A DNA stretch of 6,448 nucleotides from an uncultured Clostridia bacterium (GTDB lineage: Bacteria; Bacillota; Clostridia; Oscillospirales; CAG-272). The notes below the pieces were generated by a model. The model was not told where the DNA came from. It made no database searches and was given only the letters and a program-made list of their open reading frames with translations. Below are positions 1-4,586 of this stretch, piece after piece. Within the stretch, counting starts at the first letter, position 1. Every line of letters starts with the position of its first letter. The stretch spans positions 1-6,448 of the forward strand of contig CALDMI010000043.1 of the NCBI GenBank assembly GCA_937914815.1. The letters run 5' to 3'. Made by a program: the position numbers and the translations under genes.

Positions 1-11
1 GAAACGGCAAC

Positions 12-33
12 AAAAAAAGCCCCTTGCCGGGGC
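12..33 (-). terminator. Intrinsic terminator downstream of tRNA-Lys
   Basis: Read on the minus strand, GCCCC (33-29) pairs with GGGGC (23-19) around a 5-base loop, and seven T follow directly (18-12). This is a compact, canonical Rho-independent terminator in the right orientation to end the tRNA-Lys transcript, about 57 bases beyond its CCA end. It has no T-run on the plus-strand side, so it does not look bidirectional. Confidence 0.8.
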
Positions 34-63
34 GCGGCAGAGGACCGAAAAACTCAGTAAAAT

Positions 64-89
64 AGCGGTAAAACCGAGGTCTTACCGCT
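64..89 (-). terminator. Hairpin abutting the tRNA 3' end (possible first terminator or processing signal)
   Basis: AGCGGTAA (64-71) is the exact reverse complement of TTACCGCT (82-89), giving an 8-bp stem with a 10-base loop. On the minus strand it starts one base after the tRNA CCA end. It is followed only by a weak, interrupted T-run (ATTTTACTGAGTTTTT), so the stronger hairpin at 12-33 is the more likely end of transcription. This one may act as a leaky first terminator or protect the 3' trailer before processing (inference). Confidence 0.5.
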
Positions 90-90
90 T

Positions 91-166
91 TGGTGCTCCT
101 GCGGGAATTCGAATCCCGGACACCTTGATTAAAAGTCAAGTGCTCTACCGGCTGAGCTACAGGGGC
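91..166 (-). tRNA. tRNA-Lys (anticodon UUU)
   Basis: The complete 76-base cloverleaf reads on the minus strand. The D-arm is GCTC/GAGC with G18G19 in the loop. The anticodon stem CTTGA/TCAAG is perfect, with loop CTTTTAA and anticodon TTT at 133-131, which decodes AAA and AAG. The variable loop has 5 bases. The T-arm is CGGGA/TCCCG with loop TTCGAAT. A73 is followed by an encoded CCA (93-91). The acceptor stem GCCCCTG/CAGGAGC has one C3-A70 mismatch (bases 164 and 97); the other six pairs are intact. A strong promoter lies upstream (188-216) and hairpins lie downstream, so it appears to be a single-gene transcription unit. Confidence 0.96.
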
Positions 167-187
167 GTGTCATTTTTGTGCTCTAAT

Positions 188-216
188 ATCTTATCATACA
201 ACCGCCCGCTTGTCAA
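188..216 (-). promoter_or_regulatory. Sigma-70/SigA-type promoter for tRNA-Lys
   Basis: On the minus strand, a perfect -35 TTGACA (216-211) is separated by 17 bases from -10 TAAGAT (193-188), which places the start near 181, about 15 bases before the mature tRNA. Upstream of the -35 are A- and T-tracts (about 221-237, including the dyad GAAAAACTTTTTC at 225-237). They resemble the UP element often seen on stable-RNA promoters. The promoter is divergent from the yqeG promoter, with 54 bases between the two -35 boxes. Confidence 0.85.
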
Positions 217-270
217 CCCCTTTTGAAAAACTTTTTCTCATGTGCGGCGCGGGTTTTCTCGTCTTATTAC

Positions 271-299
271 TTGACATTATACCCGCGTTCTGTTAAAAT
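271..299 (+). promoter_or_regulatory. Sigma-70/SigA-type promoter for the yqeG operon
   Basis: TTGACA (271-276), a 17-base spacer and TAAAAT (294-299) form a near-consensus promoter. A TGn extended -10 (291-293) strengthens it. Transcription would start near 306, leaving a leader of about 45 bases before the ATG at 351, with AAGGAG at 338-343 as ribosome binding site. No operator-like dyad is evident between start and gene. Confidence 0.85.
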
Positions 300-350
300 A
301 TTGCCGAAAGAAAACACGCGCAGGCGAATTTTTACGGAAGGAGAGCGGAT

Positions 351-878
351 ATGGGCTTCGGACTTGTGCCGGAATACCGGTTTGAGAGCTTTCTTTCCGC
401 GACCCCGGAGTTTCTCCGCTCTATAGGCGTGCGCGGCATAGTCCTCGATATAGATAACACGCTTGAGCCGTATGAAAATCCCCTGCCGGGCGGGGCTGTG
501 ACGGCGTGGCTCTCGGCGCTCTCCGCCGCGGGTATCTCCGCCGCGATAGTGTCGAATAATGACCGGGAGAGGGTAGAACTCTTTAACTCCGTGCTGTTTC
601 TCCCCGCATACTGGAAGTCGAAGAAGCCATTTCCCGGCAGGGTGCGCGCCGCCCTCTCGGATATGGGCGTCACACCGTCTGAGGCGATACTCATGGGAGA
701 CCAGATTTTTACCGATGTCCTCGCTGCACACATGGCGGGCATACCGGCGATTCTCGTCCCCCCGATACGCGACAGGCGGGATTTTCTGACGAAATTCAAA
801 AGGGTGCTTGAGCGCCCGGTCCTCCGCACCTATGAGCGGCGGAAAAAGAAAGAAGAGAAAAGGAAAAAACATAAATGA
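351..878 (+). CDS. yqeG: YqeG family HAD-superfamily (subclass IIIA) phosphatase
   Basis: A 175-residue protein with the full set of HAD phosphatase motifs. Motif I is VLDIDNTL (D33 nucleophile, D35 acid/base, T37). Motif II is the serine in IVSNN (S68). Motif III is a lysine in the KSKKP stretch (K92 most likely). Motif IV is GDQIFTD (D117, D122), typical of the YqeG family. Length is normal for the family, and no cap domain is seen. The physiological substrate of YqeG is not established as far as I know; the relatives are small-molecule phosphatases. The C-terminus (about 159-175) is a strongly basic Lys/Arg/Glu tail that could bind nucleic acid or be disordered (inference). The start is supported by AAGGAG seven bases upstream. 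It is the first gene of its operon, and its stop overlaps the next start (ATGA at 875-878), suggesting translational coupling. Confidence 0.9.
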   Translation: MGFGLVPEYRFESFLSATPEFLRSIGVRGIVLDIDNTLEPYENPLPGGAVTAWLSALSAAGISAAIVSNNDRERVELFNSVLFLPAYWKSKKPFPGRVRAALSDMGVTPSEAILMGDQIFTDVLAAHMAGIPAILVPPIRDRRDFLTKFKRVLERPVLRTYERRKKKEEKRKKHK

Positions 879-1723
879 GTGCATTTTTCGGTCCGGGCGG
901 TAACGGCGATATGTTCCGCGCCGCAGGTTATAAATCGACGGTACAGGCGCCGGAGTTCGTCCGCGCCGCGGGGCTCGACGCCTATGAGTACGAGGCGGGG
1001 AACGGGCTCGCCGCCTCGGAGACGACCCTCGCGGCAACCGGGGACGCCGCGCGTGAGGCAGGAATAAAAATGTCCTTCCACACCCCGTACTTCATATCCC
1101 TATCCGGTATAGACCCGGAGAAGCGCCTGAAAAGCATAGACTACATAAAGCAGAGCCTTGACGCCGCGCACCTCCTCGGCGCCGGAACAATAGTTGTCCA
1201 TTCCGGCTCCGCCGCGAAGATAAGCCGTGAGGAGGCAATGACCCTCGCCGCAGATACCCTGAAAAGGACTCTCGACGCCGTCGATACCCACGGGGTTAAG
1301 ATAGGTCTCGAGACTATGGGAAAGAAAAATCAGCTCGGCACGCTTGACGAGGTGATAGAGCTCTGCCGCATATCCCCGGCGTTTGTCCCGGTCGTCGACT
1401 TCGGACATCTGAACGCCCGCGACTGCGGCGGTGTGTTCAGGACCGAGGAGGACTATCTCCGCGTGTTCGACAGAATAGGCTCCGCCCTCGGGAGCGATAT
1501 AGCCATGAACCTCCATTGCCACTTCTCGAAGATAGAGTGGACGGACTCCGGCGAAAGGCGGCACCTGACCTTTGAGGACAGACAGTACGGACCGGATTTT
1601 GAGCCGTTCATGGAGGCGATATATATCCTCGGCGCGTCCCCGACCGTGATATGCGAGTCCGCGGGGACACAGGCGGAGGACGCCCTTGCAATGAAAAAAT
1701 ATTATATGTCGATAAGGAGATAA
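875..1723 (+). CDS. Endonuclease IV-like (AP endonuclease family 2) TIM-barrel protein
   Basis: A 282-residue protein of about the size of E. coli endonuclease IV, with its metal-site landmarks in order: FHTPY (H69), VVHSG (H109), GLETMG (E146), VVDFGHLN (D175, H178), NLHCHFSK (H214/H216), a histidine at 230, and CESAG (E261). Endonuclease IV binds three zinc ions with this set and cleaves DNA at abasic sites. The region matching E. coli D229-x-H231 reads E-R-R-H here, so the aspartate ligand appears replaced or shifted. The family call is firm, but DNA repair activity is not proven; a sugar-phosphate isomerase/epimerase-like TIM barrel is the alternative. No signal peptide or membrane segment is seen. 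The ATG overlaps the yqeG stop in ATGA, with a modest AAAGGA about ten bases upstream. Isoleucine is often coded by ATA, as in its neighbours, so there is no sign of recent transfer. Confidence 0.82.
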   Translation: MSAFFGPGGNGDMFRAAGYKSTVQAPEFVRAAGLDAYEYEAGNGLAASETTLAATGDAAREAGIKMSFHTPYFISLSGIDPEKRLKSIDYIKQSLDAAHLLGAGTIVVHSGSAAKISREEAMTLAADTLKRTLDAVDTHGVKIGLETMGKKNQLGTLDEVIELCRISPAFVPVVDFGHLNARDCGGVFRTEEDYLRVFDRIGSALGSDIAMNLHCHFSKIEWTDSGERRHLTFEDRQYGPDFEPFMEAIYILGASPTVICESAGTQAEDALAMKKYYMSIRR

Positions 1724-1726
1724 AAA

Positions 1727-2791
1727 ATGCCTAAGCTTTCCGAACTCAGAAAAGAAATGAAAGAAAAGGGGCTCGACGCCCTGATAGTCCTTGACGAGCT
1801 TGACCAGCACTACCTCTCCGGCTTCGCCTTCACAGACGGTCTGCTGCTCATAACCGCAGACGCGGCGGAGCTGATAACCGACTTCCGCTATTTTGAAATG
1901 GCAGAGAGCCGCGCGGATAAGGAGTTCCATGTCTCAATGCCCGAGAAGAGGTGGGAATTTGTAACCGCCGCGCTCCGCGACTGCCACACCGTCGGCTTCG
2001 AGGGGGCGAGCGTTTCATACGCCACTCTCATGAATTATAAGGAGCACCTCCCGGATAAGGAGTTCTCCGACATCGGCGACATGATAGACCGCCTCCGCAT
2101 GACAAAGACCCCGGAGGAGATAGAGAAAATGCAGCGTGCGCAGGATATAACCGACGCCGCATATACGCATATTCTGAAGACCCTTACCCCCAATATGACC
2201 GAGATTGAGGTCGCGGCGGAGCTTGAGTATTTCATGCGCCGCGCCGGCGCCTCCGGGCTCGCGTTCGATACGATAGCCGTCTCGGGTGACGCCTCCGCCC
2301 TCCCGCACGGCACGCCGAGAAACGTAAAGCTGAAGCCCGGGTTCCTCACAATGGACTACGGCGCAAAGTTCGACGGTTACTGCTCGGATATGACGCGTAC
2401 CGTCGTCATAGGCAAGGCTGACGAGGATATAAAGAAGCTCTACAATACCGTTCTCAAAGCGCAGCTCGCAGCAGAGGAATTTCTCCGCCCGGGCGTCGAC
2501 TGTGCCGAGGCAGATAAAGTAGCCCGCGATATAATCGACTCGGTGCCGGAGTACCGCGGCGCGTTCGGGCACTCCCTCGGTCACTCGGTCGGTCTCTTTA
2601 TCCATGAGTCGCCGCGCCTTTCGAAAACGCAGAAGGGCAGACTCTTACGCGCAGGAGAGGTCGTGACGATAGAGCCCGGTATTTACCTTATGGGTAAGTA
2701 CGGCTGCCGTATCGAGGATATGGCGATAGCTACCGAGGGCGGAATAAGAATATTCACCCACTCGAAAAAAGACCTCGTCGAGATATTCTGA
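1727..2791 (+). CDS. M24 family Xaa-Pro aminopeptidase/dipeptidase
   Basis: A 354-residue cytosolic peptidase with a creatinase N-terminal domain (about 1-125) and a 'pita-bread' M24 catalytic domain (about 130-354). All five di-metal ligands are visible: D210 (MDYGAKFDG), D221 (CSDMTRT), H286 (GHSLGHSVGL), E316 (TIEPGIY) and E330 (CRIEDM). H193-type and H293 active-site histidines are present (LPHGTP and FIHESP). Such enzymes remove the residue before proline at peptide N-termini or split Xaa-Pro dipeptides; length and motifs fit the PapA/YqhT and PepQ group, and which one cannot be decided here. AAGGAGA (1714-1720) lies at the end of the preceding gene, seven bases or less from the ATG; only three bases separate the two genes, so it is the third gene of the operon. 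The next gene is efp, an arrangement also known in B. subtilis (yqhT-efp), which gives a proline-related context. Confidence 0.92.
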   Translation: MPKLSELRKEMKEKGLDALIVLDELDQHYLSGFAFTDGLLLITADAAELITDFRYFEMAESRADKEFHVSMPEKRWEFVTAALRDCHTVGFEGASVSYATLMNYKEHLPDKEFSDIGDMIDRLRMTKTPEEIEKMQRAQDITDAAYTHILKTLTPNMTEIEVAAELEYFMRRAGASGLAFDTIAVSGDASALPHGTPRNVKLKPGFLTMDYGAKFDGYCSDMTRTVVIGKADEDIKKLYNTVLKAQLAAEEFLRPGVDCAEADKVARDIIDSVPEYRGAFGHSLGHSVGLFIHESPRLSKTQKGRLLRAGEVVTIEPGIYLMGKYGCRIEDMAIATEGGIRIFTHSKKDLVEIF

Positions 2792-2795
2792 TGCC

Positions 2796-2838
2796 GCTTT
2801 CCGCGGGGATTTTTGCCCCGCGGAGCAAAAAAATCCGC
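2796..2838 (+). other. GC-rich hairpin without U-tract between the peptidase gene and efp
   Basis: CCGCGGGG (2801-2808) pairs perfectly with CCCCGCGG (2816-2823) around a 7-base loop ATTTTTG. GCT/AGC (2796-2798 with 2824-2826) can extend it past a two-T bulge. No T-run follows on either strand, so it is not a textbook intrinsic terminator, although its position six bases after a stop codon fits transcript end or 3' end protection. A competing weaker stem, TTTTTGC (2810-2816) with GCAAAAA (2825-2831), is possible. Confidence 0.6.
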
Positions 2839-2866
2839 AAAACGCCGAAAAAAGGGTAAAAAACTC

Positions 2867-2895
2867 TTGAAAAATCCGTTACGGCGTTGTATAAT
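2867..2895 (+). promoter_or_regulatory. Sigma-70/SigA-type promoter for efp
   Basis: TTGAAA (2867-2872), a 17-base spacer and a perfect TATAAT (2890-2895). Transcription would start near 2902, leaving a leader of about 30 bases before the efp ATG. Upstream is A-rich (2848-2863), UP-element-like. An inverted repeat AACGCCG (2841-2847) / CGGCGTT (2882-2888) spans the -35 box. Confidence 0.88.
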
Positions 2896-2932
2896 AGGAA
2901 CGATATGAAAATCTGATGTAAAGGAAAAACTT

Positions 2933-3490
2933 ATGTTAACAGCAAGCGATTTCAAAAACGGTCTTACCTTCGAGATGGACGGTAAGGTTTATCAGGTCAT
3001 CGAATTCCAGCACGTAAAGCCCGGCAAGGGCGCGGCTTTCGTCCGCACGAAGTATAAGGATGTCGTCACCGGAGCTATCCGTGAGGCGTCGTTCAACCCG
3101 ACCGCAAAGTTTGAGAACGCGGTTATAGAGCGCCGCGACCTCGAGTACTCCTACAATGACGGCGGTCTTTACTACTTCATGGACCCCGAGACCTATGATA
3201 TGATACCCCTTGAGCAGTCGAAGCTCGGCGACAACTTCAAGTTTGTCAAGGAGAATACCGTCTGCCGTATATCCTCGTGGAAGGGTAATGTCTTTGCGGT
3301 AGATCCTCCGACGTTTGTCGAGCTCACCGTAACGGAGACCGAGCCGGGCGTCCGCGGCGATACCGCGACAAATGTTACGAAGCCCGCGACTCTTGAGACC
3401 GGCGCGGTTATAAAGGTTCCGATCTTTATAAACGAGGGCGATGTGCTCAGAATAGACACGAGAACCGGCGAGTATCTCGAGCGCGCGTAA
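2933..3490 (+). CDS. efp: Translation elongation factor P (EF-P)
   Basis: A 185-residue, full-length EF-P with a KOW-like N-terminal domain (about 1-64) and two OB-fold domains. EF-P enters the ribosomal E site and speeds peptide bond formation at proline runs. The tip loop [12 protein letters not shown] places K32 at the position that is modified in many bacteria (K34 in E. coli, K32 in B. subtilis); no modifying enzyme is encoded nearby. The C-terminal family signature, K-P-A-T through V-P-I-F-I-N-E-G (about 149-168), is intact. The start is well supported: AAGGA (2921-2925) lies seven bases before the ATG. The gene has its own strong promoter and is followed after 64 bases by a small zinc-ribbon gene, with which it probably shares a transcript ending at 4022-4052. 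Isoleucine codons mix ATA and ATC. Confidence 0.98.
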   Translation: MLTASDFKNGLTFEMDGKVYQVIEFQHVKPGKGAAFVRTKYKDVVTGAIREASFNPTAKFENAVIERRDLEYSYNDGGLYYFMDPETYDMIPLEQSKLGDNFKFVKENTVCRISSWKGNVFAVDPPTFVELTVTETEPGVRGDTATNVTKPATLETGAVIKVPIFINEGDVLRIDTRTGEYLERA

Positions 3491-3528
3491 GCGGCGGAGA
3501 GTAAACGCATATAAAAAATACGGAAAGG

Positions 3529-3542
3529 GCTCCCGAGGGAGC
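3529..3542 (+). promoter_or_regulatory. Hairpin at the ribosome binding region of the zinc-ribbon gene
   Basis: GCTCC (3529-3533) pairs with GGAGC (3538-3542) around CGAG, and the stem can grow to six pairs with a two-base loop. It holds the GGGAG stretch that would serve a GTG start at 3546. The GGTGA motif (3545-3549) just beyond the hairpin, five bases before the ATG at 3555, stays exposed. This favours the ATG start and could modulate translation (inference). Confidence 0.4.
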
Positions 3543-3554
3543 AGGGTGACGAAA

Positions 3555-3971
3555 ATGAAAATTTCAGAGAACGCGGCTTACCTTAAAGGACTTTTTGAAG
3601 GCTACGAGCTTAATCCGGATTCCAAGGAAACGAAAATAATAGCAAAGCTTCTTGACCTTGTCGGCGAAATGAGCGAGAAGATAGAGACCCTTGAGCGTGA
3701 GTGCGAGGATCTGCGCGACTATTGCGACGAGCTTGATTCCGACCTCGGAGATGTGGAGGAGTATCTCTTCTGCGGAGACGAGGACGAGGATTACGACGAC
3801 GAGGACGGCGACGGCTATTATGAGGTAGAGTGCCCGAATTGCGGCGAGACCGTCTGCTTTGACGATTCGCTTGACTCGGACGAGCTTGTATGTCCCGCAT
3901 GCGGCAAGAAGATCTCCGGCGTAGAGCTCTGCGACGGCGATTGCGACAGCTGCGACGAGGACTGCGAGTAA
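3555..3971 (+). CDS. CD1247 N-terminal-domain-like acidic zinc-ribbon protein (function unknown)
   Basis: A 138-residue protein of unknown function that I match from memory to the clostridial 'CD1247 N-terminal domain' proteins. The parts in order are: an N-terminal helix with the motif AAYLKGLFEGYEL (about 6-18); a charged helical stretch with coiled-coil character (about 27-65); a very acidic linker of Asp/Glu/Tyr (about 74-90); a zinc ribbon CPNCG...CPACG (Cys 93, 96, 113, 116); and a Cys/Asp-rich tail with C126, C130, C133 and C137 that could bind a second metal. No signal peptide or membrane segment is seen, so it should be cytosolic. A GTG at 3546 would add three residues; I prefer the ATG because GGTGA (3545-3549) is well placed for it and the upstream SD-like bases sit in a hairpin. 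No promoter is visible in the 64-base gap after efp, so it is probably co-transcribed with it. Small acidic proteins of this sort may bind RNA polymerase, ribosome parts or metals, but nothing here decides. Confidence 0.85.
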   Translation: MKISENAAYLKGLFEGYELNPDSKETKIIAKLLDLVGEMSEKIETLERECEDLRDYCDELDSDLGDVEEYLFCGDEDEDYDDEDGDGYYEVECPNCGETVCFDDSLDSDELVCPACGKKISGVELCDGDCDSCDEDCE

Positions 3972-3994
3972 CCTGAATTTCGGTAATCTTCCGG

Positions 3995-4014
3995 TAGTGT
4001 GCGAAAGCACATTA
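3995..4014 (+). other. Small hairpin with GAAA tetraloop in the 3' UTR
   Basis: TAGTGTGC (3995-4002) pairs with GCACATTA (4007-4014), 8 bp with one G-U pair, closed by a GAAA (GNRA) tetraloop. It lies between the stop codon at 3971 and the terminator at 4022 and has no T-run of its own. It may be a 3' UTR stability element (inference). Confidence 0.4.
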
Positions 4015-4021
4015 TATACGG

Positions 4022-4052
4022 GGCGGGGGTTGAAAGACTCCCGCCTTTTTTT
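4022..4052 (+). terminator. Intrinsic terminator of the efp / zinc-ribbon transcript
   Basis: GGCGGGGG (4022-4029) pairs with CTCCCGCC (4038-4045), eight pairs including one G-U, around the loop TTGAAAGA. Seven T follow immediately (4046-4052). This is a strong canonical terminator 50 bases after the stop codon of the upstream gene. Confidence 0.93.
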
Positions 4053-4066
4053 GTGACTGTCACATG

Positions 4067-4110
4067 CGGCGCAGACCGAAAAAACACAAAGTTTTTTCTG
4101 CCGCCGTTTT
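4067..4110 (+). terminator. Possible second (tandem) terminator hairpin
   Basis: GAAAAAAC (4078-4085) pairs perfectly with GTTTTTTC (4091-4098) around ACAAA. An outer stem CGGCG/CGCCG (4067-4071 with 4102-4106) closes it across an asymmetric internal loop, followed by TTTT (4107-4110). It lies just after the strong terminator, so a backup role is plausible. The A/T-rich inner stem is weak and the internal loop is large. The rest of this gap (4111-4158) is A/T-rich and feeds into the rplU promoter. Confidence 0.35.
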
Positions 4111-4158
4111 CGCTCTCTGCCGTATGTAAAAAATATTATAAATTCTTATATTGAATAC

Positions 4159-4187
4159 TTGACAACATAAATTTTAAGTGATATAAT
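4159..4187 (+). promoter_or_regulatory. Consensus SigA promoter for the rplU-prp-rpmA operon
   Basis: A perfect TTGACA (4159-4164), a 17-base spacer and a perfect TATAAT (4182-4187). The 30 bases upstream are strongly A/T-rich, UP-element-like. The start is expected near 4194, right at the beginning of the structured L21 leader. This is the strongest promoter in the window, as expected for ribosomal protein genes. Confidence 0.95.
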
Positions 4188-4190
4188 AAT

Positions 4191-4262
4191 ACGCGACGCT
4201 TACAGGTGGGCTATAAGTGCGTCTTGCCGCCTGCCGTAGCGATTATACACGAAAGTGAGGTG
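4191..4262 (+). promoter_or_regulatory. Ribosomal protein L21 leader (autoregulatory mRNA structure)
   Basis: The transcribed leader between promoter and rplU shows the layout of the Firmicutes L21 leader (Rfam L21_leader, recalled from memory). An outer stem CGCT (4197-4200) / AGCG (4238-4241) encloses CAGGTGG (4203-4209) paired with CCGCCTG (4227-4233), with one G-U pair. A small hairpin CAC-GAAA-GTG (4248-4257) then runs into the GAGGTG ribosome binding site (4257-4262). Such leaders are thought to bind a protein product of the operon and lower its expression when that protein is in excess. The pairings are seen directly; the regulation is inferred from the family. Confidence 0.8.
4257..4262 (+). 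promoter_or_regulatory. Ribosome binding site that fixes the rplU start
   Basis: GAGGTG lies seven bases before the ATG at 4270. A longer reading from the GTG at 4255 would begin inside this site and add five residues absent from L21 proteins, so it is rejected. The first G is shared with the GAAA-loop hairpin of the leader. Confidence 0.85.
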
Positions 4263-4269
4263 CTTTTTC

Positions 4270-4578
4270 ATGTTCGCTATTTTTGTAACGGGCGGAAAAC
4301 AGTACAAGGTTGCCGAGGGCGACGAAATCTTCGTAGAGAAGCTCGGAGTTGCCGAAGGCGAGAAGGTTACTTTTGATAAGGTTCTCGTCCTGTCCGGCGA
4401 GGCTTTGTCCGTAGGTACTCCCTATGTGGCGGGTGCGACTGTTGTTGCCGATGTTCTGAAGAACGGCAAGTCCAAGAAGATCGATGTTATCAAGTATAAG
4501 TCGAAGAAGAACGAGAAGAAGAAGATCGGTCATCGTCAGGACTATACCAAGATCCGTATAGCTGAAATCAAGGGCTGA
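4270..4578 (+). CDS. rplU: 50S ribosomal protein L21 (bL21)
   Basis: A 102-residue protein of normal bL21 length. It binds 23S rRNA in the large subunit. It opens with [14 protein letters not shown] and closes with the family signature [15 protein letters not shown] (about 85-99), with the expected beta-barrel spacing and a Lys-rich loop (about 70-86). The start is fixed by GAGGTG at 4257-4262. Isoleucine is coded by ATC or ATT in seven of eight places, unlike most other genes in the window, as expected for a highly expressed gene. It is the first gene of rplU-prp-rpmA, under the consensus promoter at 4159-4187 and the L21 leader. Eight bases separate it from prp. Confidence 0.98.
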   Translation: MFAIFVTGGKQYKVAEGDEIFVEKLGVAEGEKVTFDKVLVLSGEALSVGTPYVAGATVVADVLKNGKSKKIDVIKYKSKKNEKKKIGHRQDYTKIRIAEIKG

Positions 4579-4586
4579 TTTTCAAA

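Noticed and set aside
223..426. Plus-strand frame of 67 codons before yqeG
   Set aside because: It begins upstream of the promoter that serves yqeG, runs through that promoter into yqeG in another frame, and has no ribosome binding site.
858..878. AAAAAAC slippery-looking heptamer near the yqeG stop
   Set aside because: The frame reads AAA AAA CAT, not the A-AAA-AAC phase needed for -1 slippage, and yqeG already ends normally with an ATGA overlap.
267..1037. Long open frame on the minus strand opposite yqeG
   Set aside because: It crosses the yqeG promoter and most of yqeG, its translation is Arg/Pro-rich and low-complexity with no recognisable domain, and the sense strand holds a clear HAD phosphatase. 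It is a shadow of a high-GC gene.
1100..1930. Minus-strand open frame of 276 codons
   Set aside because: It lies opposite the endonuclease IV-like and peptidase genes, both of which show full family motifs; no ribosome binding site or known domain was seen.
3510..3515. TATAAA before the zinc-ribbon gene as a promoter
   Set aside because: No -35-like hexamer occurs at the proper distance upstream (about 3487-3492), so a separate promoter is not supported.
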